A stretch of DNA of 37,225 nucleotides from positions 1 through 37,225 of the forward strand of contig SKUN01000011.1 of NCBI GenBank assembly GCA_007129945.1. The letters are read 5' to 3'. The notes under the pieces were generated by a model, which worked only from the letters and a program-made list of their open reading frames with translations, had not been told where the DNA came from and made no database searches. Shown here piece by piece: positions 1 through 6,085 of this stretch. The position numbers and the translations under genes were made by a program. This DNA comes from Bacteroidales bacterium. GTDB lineage: Bacteria; Bacteroidota; Bacteroidia; Bacteroidales; UBA7960. Every line of letters starts with the position of its first letter. The stretch's first letter is position 1.

Positions 1-89
1 AAATGGACACCACGGATGCGGACGCTTCCCTTTTCCTCAAGGTCATTTGCCATTGCCCGGGGTGAAAGACAGGCGATTAATTGTTGCAT
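1..89 (-). CDS. Unidentified protein, N-terminal fragment
   Basis: An open frame runs leftward off the window edge from an ATG at 89-87 and gives 29 complete codons. The peptide starts MQQLIACLSPRAMANDLEEK and continues with a short basic, hydrophobic stretch ending in RIRGVH. A second in-frame ATG lies at codon 13. No domain can be assigned from so few residues. The VRIRGVH stretch faintly recalls the first strand of UvrA-type ATPases, but this is a guess. The gene would be divergent from hydF, with 143 bases between the two starts. Confidence 0.4.
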   Translation of the reverse strand, partial: MQQLIACLSPRAMANDLEEKGSVRIRGVH

Positions 90-188
90 GATATATTTAA
101 AACCTAAATATAAGAATTAATCCTGAAGATTCAATGTTTATGTCCTCACCGCTGCGCCCTTTGACCCTAAAGAAATCCTGAATTTCTG

Positions 189-196
189 TATCTTTG
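189..196 (+). promoter_or_regulatory. Bacteroidota -7 promoter element before hydF
   Basis: TATCTTTG matches the phylum -7 consensus TAnnTTTG exactly. Transcription would start near 203 and leave a leader of about 30 bases before the hydF ATG at 233. No well-placed -33 TTTG was seen; the nearest, at 160-163, is about 5 bases too far upstream. Confidence 0.5.
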
Positions 197-232
197 TGGT
201 TCTCAAACTGAATCAAAAATTAACTTCCGGTT

Positions 233-1513
233 ATGGCCAAAGGAAGAGAGTCCAAACCGCATATCGGGATCTTCGGGCGGCGCAACAATGGCAAGAGTTC
301 GCTGATCAATGCGCTGGCACAGCAGGATATTGCCATTGTGTCGGATGTGCCGGGCACCACCACTGACCCGGTGCGTAAGTCAATGGAGATTTTTGGTATT
401 GGCCCGGCGATCCTGGTGGATACCGCCGGCATTGACGACAGTGGTGAGCTGGGGCGCAAGCGGGTGGCCCGGTCACTGGCGGCCCTCAAAACCGTGGATC
501 TGGCCATTTTGCTGGTCGCCGGAAATGTGTTCGGCCAGGAGGAGGAAAAGATGGTGGAGGCATTCCGTAAGCAGGAGGTGCCCTTCCTGGTGGTGCATAA
601 CAAATCAGATTTGGCTCCCCCGGACCCGTCTTTTGGTGCTGAGCTTCAGTATAAATACGGGGTAGAGGTGCTGCCGTTTTGTGCCATCGACCCCGAAAAT
701 CTGGAAGATCTCATTGAAGCCATCCGCAAGGCGATGCCCCGAACAGCCTACATGGCGGATTCGCTGCTGGGTGACCTGATTGCTGCGGATGACCTGGTGG
801 TTCTGGTGACCCCGATCGACAACGAGGCGCCGGAAGGCAGGCTGATTCTTCCGCAGGTGCAGGCGATCCGCGACATCATTGACAATGATGCGGTATCGGT
901 GGTGGTGAAAGAAACGGAGCTGGAGAAGCTGTTGCAAAGGTTGGAGCCACGGCCAAAGATGGTGATTACCGACAGCCAGATGTTTAAAAAAGTGGATGCC
1001 ATTGTACCCAAAGACATCCCGCTGACGGGTTTCAGCATCATGCTGGCCCGGCATAAAGGGGACTTCGTTCATTATCTTAATGGAACCCCTAAAATTGATG
1101 AACTTAAAGACGGTGACCGGGTTTTACTGCTGGAGTCTTGTACCCACCAGGTAGCTTGCGACGACATCGGGCGGTTCAAGATTCCGAATTGGATGACACA
1201 GCATACAGGAAAAGACCTGGCGTTTGACGTGGTGGCGGGGCTCAATGACCTGCCACGACCTGTAACAGATTATGCACTGGTGATCCAGTGCGGAGGCTGT
1301 ATGATCACCAGGCGGCAGCTCGTGGGGCGGTTGCAACCGGCCACCGAAGCGGGGGTGCCCGTAACCAATTACGGGATGGCCATCGCCTGGCTCCACGGCA
1401 TCTACCAACGCGCCATCCAACCATTCATGAATCAACCAACAACCAACAACCAACAACCGGAGGCGCGAAGCGCCGACCAACCAACAACTGGAGGGTGCGC
1501 AGCACCCGACTAA
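233..1513 (+). CDS. hydF: [FeFe]-hydrogenase H-cluster maturation GTPase HydF
   Basis: HydF is the scaffold on which the diiron subcluster of [FeFe]-hydrogenase is assembled before transfer to the apo-enzyme; it acts in the cytoplasm. The N-terminal GTPase domain shows the P-loop GRRNNGKS (15-22), TTTDP (42-46), DTAG (63-66) and NKSD (123-126). The C-terminal cluster domain has CTH (Cys303, His305) and CGGC (Cys353, Cys356), the expected [4Fe-4S] ligands. The protein is 426 residues. The family-like part ends near residue 398; the last 28 residues are a low-complexity Gln/Asn/Pro/Thr tail encoded by an intercistronic repeat. HydE follows 17 bases later, so the two are probably co-transcribed. 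HydG, the third maturase, is not in the window. The start is ATG, downstream of a good -7 element. Confidence 0.95.
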   Translation: MAKGRESKPHIGIFGRRNNGKSSLINALAQQDIAIVSDVPGTTTDPVRKSMEIFGIGPAILVDTAGIDDSGELGRKRVARSLAALKTVDLAILLVAGNVFGQEEEKMVEAFRKQEVPFLVVHNKSDLAPPDPSFGAELQYKYGVEVLPFCAIDPENLEDLIEAIRKAMPRTAYMADSLLGDLIAADDLVVLVTPIDNEAPEGRLILPQVQAIRDIIDNDAVSVVVKETELEKLLQRLEPRPKMVITDSQMFKKVDAIVPKDIPLTGFSIMLARHKGDFVHYLNGTPKIDELKDGDRVLLLESCTHQVACDDIGRFKIPNWMTQHTGKDLAFDVVAGLNDLPRPVTDYALVIQCGGCMITRRQLVGRLQPATEAGVPVTNYGMAIAWLHGIYQRAIQPFMNQPTTNNQQPEARSADQPTTGGCAAPD

Positions 1514-1526
1514 CTAACAACCAACT
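1432..1526 (+). repeat. CAAC-rich repeat with two covarying hairpin units between hydF and hydE
   Basis: After a CAAC/AACC-rich run come two units offset by 31 bases. Each is GGAG running into a short hairpin, followed by GACYAACYAACAAC. Hairpin 1 is GGCGC-GAA-GCGCC at 1462-1474. Hairpin 2 is GGGTGC-GCA-GCACCC at 1493-1507. The stems differ in sequence but both stay fully paired, and both have three-base loops. The array contains the hydF stop codon (1511-1513) and ends just before the hydE ATG. It could be a REP-like dispersed element or a functional RNA structure; the window shows only this copy. Confidence 0.7.
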
Positions 1527-1530
1527 AAAT

Positions 1531-2622
1531 ATGTCCATACAGGATATCCTCACAAAACCCACTTTTACCAAATCTGACCTGGTCACCCTGTTATCGGCCG
1601 AAGGGGAGGAGCGTAAAGCGCTTTTCGCCAAAGCAGCGGAGGTGAAGGAGCAATTTGTGGGCAACAAGGTATATTATCGGGGGTTGATCGAGTTTTCCAA
1701 TCTGTGCGGCAAAAACTGTTACTACTGCGGTATTCGTGCGGGCAATAAAGATACCCACCGGTATGAGGTCACTGAAGAGGAGGTGCTGGAAGCCGCCCGC
1801 TATGCCTGGGAGAACCGTTTCGGCAGCCTGGTGATCCAGGCCGGCGAACGGAGCGGGGCCAATTTCGTGAACCGGATCGAGGACCTGGTCAGGAAGATCA
1901 AGCAGATGAGCAACGGGGAACTGGGCATCACCCTATCGTTGGGTGAACAGACCGAAGAGACCTATCGCCGCTGGTTTGAGGCGGGTGCCCACCGATACCT
2001 GCTGCGCATCGAGGTGAGTAACCCTGCACTCTATCATCAATACCATCCCAAAGATAGGACCCATGATTACCAGGAGCGGCTGAATGCCCTGTACCTGCTT
2101 CGAAAGGTGGGTTACCAGGTGGGATCCGGGGTGATGATCGGTCTCCCTTTTCAGACGATGGAAGACCTGGCCGATGACTTGCTTTTTTTCCGTGAGCACG
2201 ACATCGATATGGTGGGGATGGGGCCGTACATTGAGCACGAACATACCCCGATGTATGCACATAAAGACAGGCTGATGTCCAAATCGGAACGCTTTTATCT
2301 CAGTCTGAAGATGGTGGCGGCCCTGCGAATCATGATGAAAGACATCAACATTGCGGCCACCACCGCCATGCAGGCCCTGGACCCCATGGGGCGGGAGAAA
2401 TCAATCAGGGTGGGGGCCAACATCATCATGCCAAACCTGACCCCGTCGCGTTATCGCGAAGATTACCTGCTGTATGAAGACAAGCCCTGTACCGATGAGG
2501 ATGCCGAAGAGTGCAAGCGCTGCCTGGAAGCCCGCATCCACATGGCAGGCGGAAAGATCGGGTATGGCGAATGGGGTGATTCAAAGCATTTTTATAAAAG
2601 AAATAAGGATGAAAAATCCTGA
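1531..2622 (+). CDS. hydE: [FeFe]-hydrogenase maturation radical SAM protein HydE
   Basis: HydE is a radical S-adenosylmethionine enzyme that acts with HydG and HydF to build the dithiolate-bridged diiron subcluster of [FeFe]-hydrogenase. The radical-SAM motif CGKNCYYC places Cys59, Cys63 and Cys66 for the [4Fe-4S] cluster. Family-typical stretches follow: a GIRAGN segment, LVIQAGE, LSLGEQ, YLLRIEVSNP and SGVMIGLPFQT. At 363 residues it has normal length. The ATG at 1531 is chosen because the family-like N-terminus MSIQDIL starts there; the frame stays open upstream through the repeat inside hydF, but that part has no family resemblance. It lies 17 bases after hydF in the same direction. Confidence 0.95.
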   Translation: MSIQDILTKPTFTKSDLVTLLSAEGEERKALFAKAAEVKEQFVGNKVYYRGLIEFSNLCGKNCYYCGIRAGNKDTHRYEVTEEEVLEAARYAWENRFGSLVIQAGERSGANFVNRIEDLVRKIKQMSNGELGITLSLGEQTEETYRRWFEAGAHRYLLRIEVSNPALYHQYHPKDRTHDYQERLNALYLLRKVGYQVGSGVMIGLPFQTMEDLADDLLFFREHDIDMVGMGPYIEHEHTPMYAHKDRLMSKSERFYLSLKMVAALRIMMKDINIAATTAMQALDPMGREKSIRVGANIIMPNLTPSRYREDYLLYEDKPCTDEDAEECKRCLEARIHMAGGKIGYGEWGDSKHFYKRNKDEKS

Positions 2623-2720
2623 GAATATCAACAATTTATTCTATCCTGGTGTTAAATATTTAGCAACTTTGCCAGGCAGGCATCCCGGTTTTTGGATAAT
2701 GAACCTGTAAATAAACCGGA

Positions 2721-2800
2721 AATGAATGCCCTGGGTGACCGATGAGTGCCCAAGGCAGCCAATGAATGTGCGGGCTAATCCATGAATATCCGAACCATAC
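2721..2800. repeat. Four degenerate 20 bp tandem units upstream of fprA
   Basis: Four units begin at 2721, 2741, 2761 and 2781, exactly 20 bases apart. Each has ATGA at unit positions 2-5, continuing as ATG, GTG, ATG or ATA. Units 1 and 2 match at 13 of 20 positions; units 3 and 4 are more diverged. The array fills most of the 203-base gap between hydE and fprA and ends 13 bases before a candidate -7 element. A 20 bp period is about two helical turns, so repeated protein binding on one DNA face is possible. The units are degenerate and chance cannot be excluded. Confidence 0.5.
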
Positions 2801-2813
2801 AATTTACCTAAAA

Positions 2814-2821
2814 TATTTTTG
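2814..2821 (+). promoter_or_regulatory. Candidate -7 promoter element abutting fprA
   Basis: TATTTTTG matches TAnnTTTG but ends only 4 bases before the fprA ATG at 2826. If it is used, transcription would start around 2828. That implies a leaderless message or translation from a downstream codon such as the GTG at 2844. Confidence 0.3.
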
Positions 2822-2825
2822 ACAG

Positions 2826-4055
2826 ATGAGGCATACAGATGAAGTGAAAAGACCTGACACGGAAGTGCTACCCATTACCGAAGGTGTAAAATGGATAGGG
2901 GTGATCGATTACGACATTGTTACTTTTGACGTGGTGATGACCACCGATTACGGCACCACGTACAATTCTTATTTCATTGACGCGGAGAAGAAGGCCCTGG
3001 TGGAAACATCCAAGGAAAAGTACTGGGATACTTATCTGGAAAAGCTTCGCAAGGTGACGGATCCATCGGAAATCGAATACATTATCCTGAATCATACGGA
3101 ACCGGATCACAGCGGCAACCTGTCCAACATGCTGGAGGTGGCCCCCGGGGCCACGGTGGTGGGTACCCGTTTGGCCATCAATTACCTGAAGGATTTTATG
3201 GGCCGGGATTTTAAGCACATGGTGGTGAAAGATGGCGATACCCTTGACCTGGGCAACAAGACCCTGCGTTTTATCGGGGCGGCCAACCTGCACTGGCCCG
3301 ACAGCATGTACACCTACCTGGAAGAGGATAAGCTGCTGTTTACCTGTGACTCGTTTGGCTGCCACTATGCCCATCCGGATATGTATGACGACAAAGTGGG
3401 TGACTTCAGTGAGGCCTTTAAATATTATTTCGATGTGATCCTCAAGCCGTTCAGTAAATTCCTGCTGAAGGCCATCGAAAAGATCCGTCCGTTGGAGATC
3501 AATGCCGTGCTTACAGGCCATGGACCCCTGCTTATCAATGACTGGAAGAAGTGGGTGGACCTGTCGGAAGAATATGCCAAAGAAGCTTTGGCTACCCCGC
3601 AGAAAGACCACGTATTTATTCCTTACGTGTCAGCCTATCACAACACCGGAAGGATGGCGGAGGCCATCGGTGAGGGGATTAAAAGCCAGGGGGATTTCAC
3701 CGTGGAGGTGAGGGATATTGAGACCATGCCCCTGGGTGACCTGGATGCAAAAGTGGCCCGGAGCAGCGCCCTCATTGTGGGTTGTCCCACCATCAATCAG
3801 AATATTCTTCTGCCCATTTACAAGCTTTTCGCGGTAATCAGCCCGATCCGCGATAACCGTAAGGTGGGTGGCTCTTTCGGTTCGTTCGGCTGGAGCGGCG
3901 AAGGAAAGAAATTAATTAATACAATGCTGGCTAATCTGAAACTGGATGTACAGGGTGAAGGCGTGTTTGTCAAGTTCACCCCACAGGAAGATGAACTTGC
4001 CCTGTGCCGTGAATACGGACAGCAGATCGGGCAGCAACTGCAAAAGAAACAATAG
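2826..4055 (+). CDS. fprA: FprA-family A-type flavoprotein (flavodiiron O2/NO reductase)
   Basis: A flavodiiron protein that reduces O2 to water and/or NO to N2O in the cytoplasm, with electrons from rubredoxin or a similar donor. The N-terminal metallo-beta-lactamase-like domain keeps the diiron ligand pattern: HTEPDH gives His90, Glu92 and Asp94, then His156 (NLHWPDS), Asp175 (CDSFGCH) and His232 (GHGP). The C-terminal flavodoxin domain begins near residue 257, with an FMN-loop-like YVSAYHNT and a [13 protein letters not shown] segment. It is 409 residues with no extra rubredoxin or flavin-reductase domain. It follows hydE after the 20 bp repeat array and precedes a lipoprotein by 5 bases. 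The neighbourhood suggests protection of O2-sensitive hydrogenase, which is inference. The start is uncertain: ATG 2826 lies 4 bases after a candidate -7 box, and GTG 2844 would also fit. Confidence 0.92.
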   Translation: MRHTDEVKRPDTEVLPITEGVKWIGVIDYDIVTFDVVMTTDYGTTYNSYFIDAEKKALVETSKEKYWDTYLEKLRKVTDPSEIEYIILNHTEPDHSGNLSNMLEVAPGATVVGTRLAINYLKDFMGRDFKHMVVKDGDTLDLGNKTLRFIGAANLHWPDSMYTYLEEDKLLFTCDSFGCHYAHPDMYDDKVGDFSEAFKYYFDVILKPFSKFLLKAIEKIRPLEINAVLTGHGPLLINDWKKWVDLSEEYAKEALATPQKDHVFIPYVSAYHNTGRMAEAIGEGIKSQGDFTVEVRDIETMPLGDLDAKVARSSALIVGCPTINQNILLPIYKLFAVISPIRDNRKVGGSFGSFGWSGEGKKLINTMLANLKLDVQGEGVFVKFTPQEDELALCREYGQQIGQQLQKKQ

Positions 4056-4060
4056 GTTTG

Positions 4061-4906
4061 ATGCAATTGATCCAAAGGTTTTTACAGCTGTTTGTGCTGG
4101 TTTTGCTGGGGAGCATCCTCTATGGGTGTACCACCGGTTTGCAACTGGCCAACCGGTTTGTGCTGGAAGAAACCAACATCCATGTGTTGCTGGATCCGCC
4201 ACCTGCCCTCAATAAAGTGTTTTTATCCGATGCTCCCGGCGAAGGCCCGGCTCCCGGCGAAGAAGTGAACGATACCTTGCCGGATCCGGAACCCGTTCCG
4301 CGTTTTCTGGAAGAGGTGGAGGACTCAGTCTATATTGATTATTTTATGGATGCGCTGCAGCACCGTCTGGAGTTGCTGTATGTGAATTGGTACGGGCCGG
4401 GTCAGGAAGAGGAGTTCAGCCGGCAGGAGGGCAAGAAGTACATTTTTGATGTGGCCCAGCTGGAATTACTCGAATACATTGATTATGAAGCTTTTTATGC
4501 GGAACATCGCGGTGGTTATCACAGAGACAGTGTGCAGATCACGGTGCTGGAAAACAGTGTGTGGTTCGAATTCAGGGAGGTGAACGGAGAGGATCCGGAG
4601 GATCTGGATGAACAGTTGCTTTTCAGCCTGCATGCCACCAGTGATTATGTGGAAGGACGCTTTGTGCGTGACCGCAGTACGGGCGACATCCGACTGGATT
4701 CGGAAACTTTTCCCCTGACGCGGAACGATGTGCTGGACCTGGCCTGGTTTGCCGGAGAGCAGAACGCGGAGAATATCTTCAACCACCTGCTGAACCGCTA
4801 TGTGAGGCAGCAGCTTGACTATGAACTGGTTTATTACCTGTATTACGATATGCAGGATCACCGCATTATCGAAAGGGAAGACCCGCCTTTTATCCGGATG
4901 GATTAA
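4061..4906 (+). CDS. Lipoprotein of unknown function
   Basis: The 281-residue protein begins with a hydrophobic signal segment ending in LYGC, a plausible lipobox (Cys23), so it is probably a membrane-anchored lipoprotein. A Pro/Gly/Glu-rich linker follows (about residues 50-80, with a duplicated APGE pattern). The rest is acidic and rich in aromatic residues, including several Tyr-Tyr/Asp-Tyr stretches, with no catalytic motif that I recognise. The start is the ATG 5 bases after the fprA stop rather than the TTG just before it. The tight spacing suggests co-transcription with fprA, but no functional link can be read from the sequence. Confidence 0.75.
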   Translation: MQLIQRFLQLFVLVLLGSILYGCTTGLQLANRFVLEETNIHVLLDPPPALNKVFLSDAPGEGPAPGEEVNDTLPDPEPVPRFLEEVEDSVYIDYFMDALQHRLELLYVNWYGPGQEEEFSRQEGKKYIFDVAQLELLEYIDYEAFYAEHRGGYHRDSVQITVLENSVWFEFREVNGEDPEDLDEQLLFSLHATSDYVEGRFVRDRSTGDIRLDSETFPLTRNDVLDLAWFAGEQNAENIFNHLLNRYVRQQLDYELVYYLYYDMQDHRIIEREDPPFIRMD

Positions 4907-5016
4907 CGGGCGTTCCCGCCGGGCTGATCGCGCCGTCCGCCGGGCCGACCGCCCCGCTCGCCGCTGTAAAAACCGTGGTGGCCATTGTGAGAATGGGGCC
5001 GCCCGCCGCCGGCCGA
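4907..5016. repeat. GC-rich convergent intergenic region with repeated CCGCCGGGC words
   Basis: The 110 bases between the ends of the lipoprotein gene and tsaD are strikingly GC-rich. CCGCCGGGC occurs at 4916-4924 and 4937-4945, each followed by a GAT/GAC-like word, and a related CCGCCGGCCGATC begins at 5006. A weak hairpin (CCATT-GTGAG-AATGG, 4982-4996) is followed, in the leftward direction, by a T-run about 9 bases away and could help end tsaD transcription. No gene is seen. Confidence 0.4.
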
Positions 5017-6033
5017 TCAACCCCCGCCATACCGGGTAAAGGGCACGGTATCCTGTGCGGCAAAATCACCTTTGATGTATTTGAAATAGCCGGCAATGGC
5101 AATCATGGCAGCATTGTCTGTAGTGTATTCAAACGGAGGGATGTATACCTCCCAGTTCCCTTGTTCAGCTTCGCTGGTAAAGGCAGCCCGCAGCCCTGAG
5201 TTGGCTGATACCCCGCCGGCCATGGCCACATGATAGATGCCGGTTTCCTTCACCGCATTTCTCAGTTGTTTCATGAGGATTTCCACGATGGTATGCTGGA
5301 TAGAGGCCGACAGGTCAAAGGTGTTCTTTTGGATGAAATCCGGGTCTTTTTTCAACGCATCCCGGAGGAAGTACAAAATAGAGGTTTTCAATCCGCTGAA
5401 ACTGAAATCCAGTCCCGGGACTTTCGGGTGAGGGAAGCGAAATTTAAGCGGATCCCCTTCTTTGGCATTCTTGTCGATCAGCGGTCCGCCCGGGTAGGGC
5501 AGTCCCATGATCTTGGCCGCCTTGTCAAAAGCTTCCCCGGCCGCATCGTCAATGGTGTTGCCGATCACTTCCATCTGGTAAGGGCTGTGAACCTTTACAA
5601 TCTGTGTATGTCCGCCCGAAACGGTCAGGCAAAGAAAGGGGAAGGGAGGTGTTTTCTGGCGGTCATCCTCAATGAAGTGGGCCAGGATGTGGGCATGCAT
5701 ATGGTTGACCGTGATCAGAGGAATGCCCATGGCCAGGGCGAAAGACTTGGAAAACGAGGTGCCCACAAGTAGTGAACCCAGCAATCCCGGACCATTGGTA
5801 TAAGCTATGGCACTGACCTGGCTTTTTCGTATATTTGCTGTTTGGATGGCTTTTTGGATAACCGGTATAATGTTTTGCTGATGTGCCCGTGATGCCAGTT
5901 CCGGCACAACTCCGCCGAAATCTGTATGAACTTGCTGGTTGGCAATAAGATTGGCAAGGATTTTGCGTTCTTTTAATACAGCTGCTGATGTATCGTCGCA
6001 GGATGATTCGATCCCAAGAATGTATGTATCCAT
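5017..6033 (-). CDS. tsaD: tRNA N6-adenosine threonylcarbamoyltransferase TsaD
   Basis: TsaD transfers the threonylcarbamoyl group to A37 of ANN-decoding tRNAs, with TsaB, TsaE and TsaC/Sua5 as partners. The ASKHA-fold signatures are present: GIESSCDDTS (7-16), the metal-binding HMHAH (His111, His115), VSGGHTQ (138-144), a GGVSAN segment (273-278) and DNAAMIA (Asp306). At 338 residues it has normal length. The ATG at 6033 is preferred to a GTG four codons upstream because the family N-terminus starts there. It is divergent from tamB, with the tsaD promoter box lying over the tamB start region. Confidence 0.96.
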   Translation of the reverse strand: MDTYILGIESSCDDTSAAVLKERKILANLIANQQVHTDFGGVVPELASRAHQQNIIPVIQKAIQTANIRKSQVSAIAYTNGPGLLGSLLVGTSFSKSFALAMGIPLITVNHMHAHILAHFIEDDRQKTPPFPFLCLTVSGGHTQIVKVHSPYQMEVIGNTIDDAAGEAFDKAAKIMGLPYPGGPLIDKNAKEGDPLKFRFPHPKVPGLDFSFSGLKTSILYFLRDALKKDPDFIQKNTFDLSASIQHTIVEILMKQLRNAVKETGIYHVAMAGGVSANSGLRAAFTSEAEQGNWEVYIPPFEYTTDNAAMIAIAGYFKYIKGDFAAQDTVPFTRYGGG

Positions 6034-6077
6034 ATTGGCTTTCACAACAAAAAAGTAGCTGTTAAATCTTAGGGGGG

Positions 6078-6085
6078 CAAAGGTA
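6078..6085 (-). promoter_or_regulatory. -7 promoter element of tsaD
   Basis: Read leftward this is TACCTTTG, an exact TAnnTTTG match. Transcription would start near 6071, giving a leader of about 38 bases before the tsaD ATG at 6033. It lies over the first codons proposed for tamB on the other strand. No clear -33 element is visible. Confidence 0.45.

Noticed and set aside
1432-1526. CRISPR-like array between hydF and hydE
   Set aside because: There are only two units of 31 bases, the spacers are CAAC-rich and nearly identical, and no cas gene is near; it is a hairpin repeat, not a CRISPR array.
1288-1530. Longer HydE start inside hydF
   Set aside because: The upstream extension is out of frame with hydF, overlaps it by over 200 bases, and has no HydE-like sequence before the ATG at 1531.
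2868-3611. A 247-codon leftward open frame opposite fprA
   Set aside because: It is the complement of a conserved flavodiiron protein and shows no recognisable domain; its length follows from the codon bias of the real gene.
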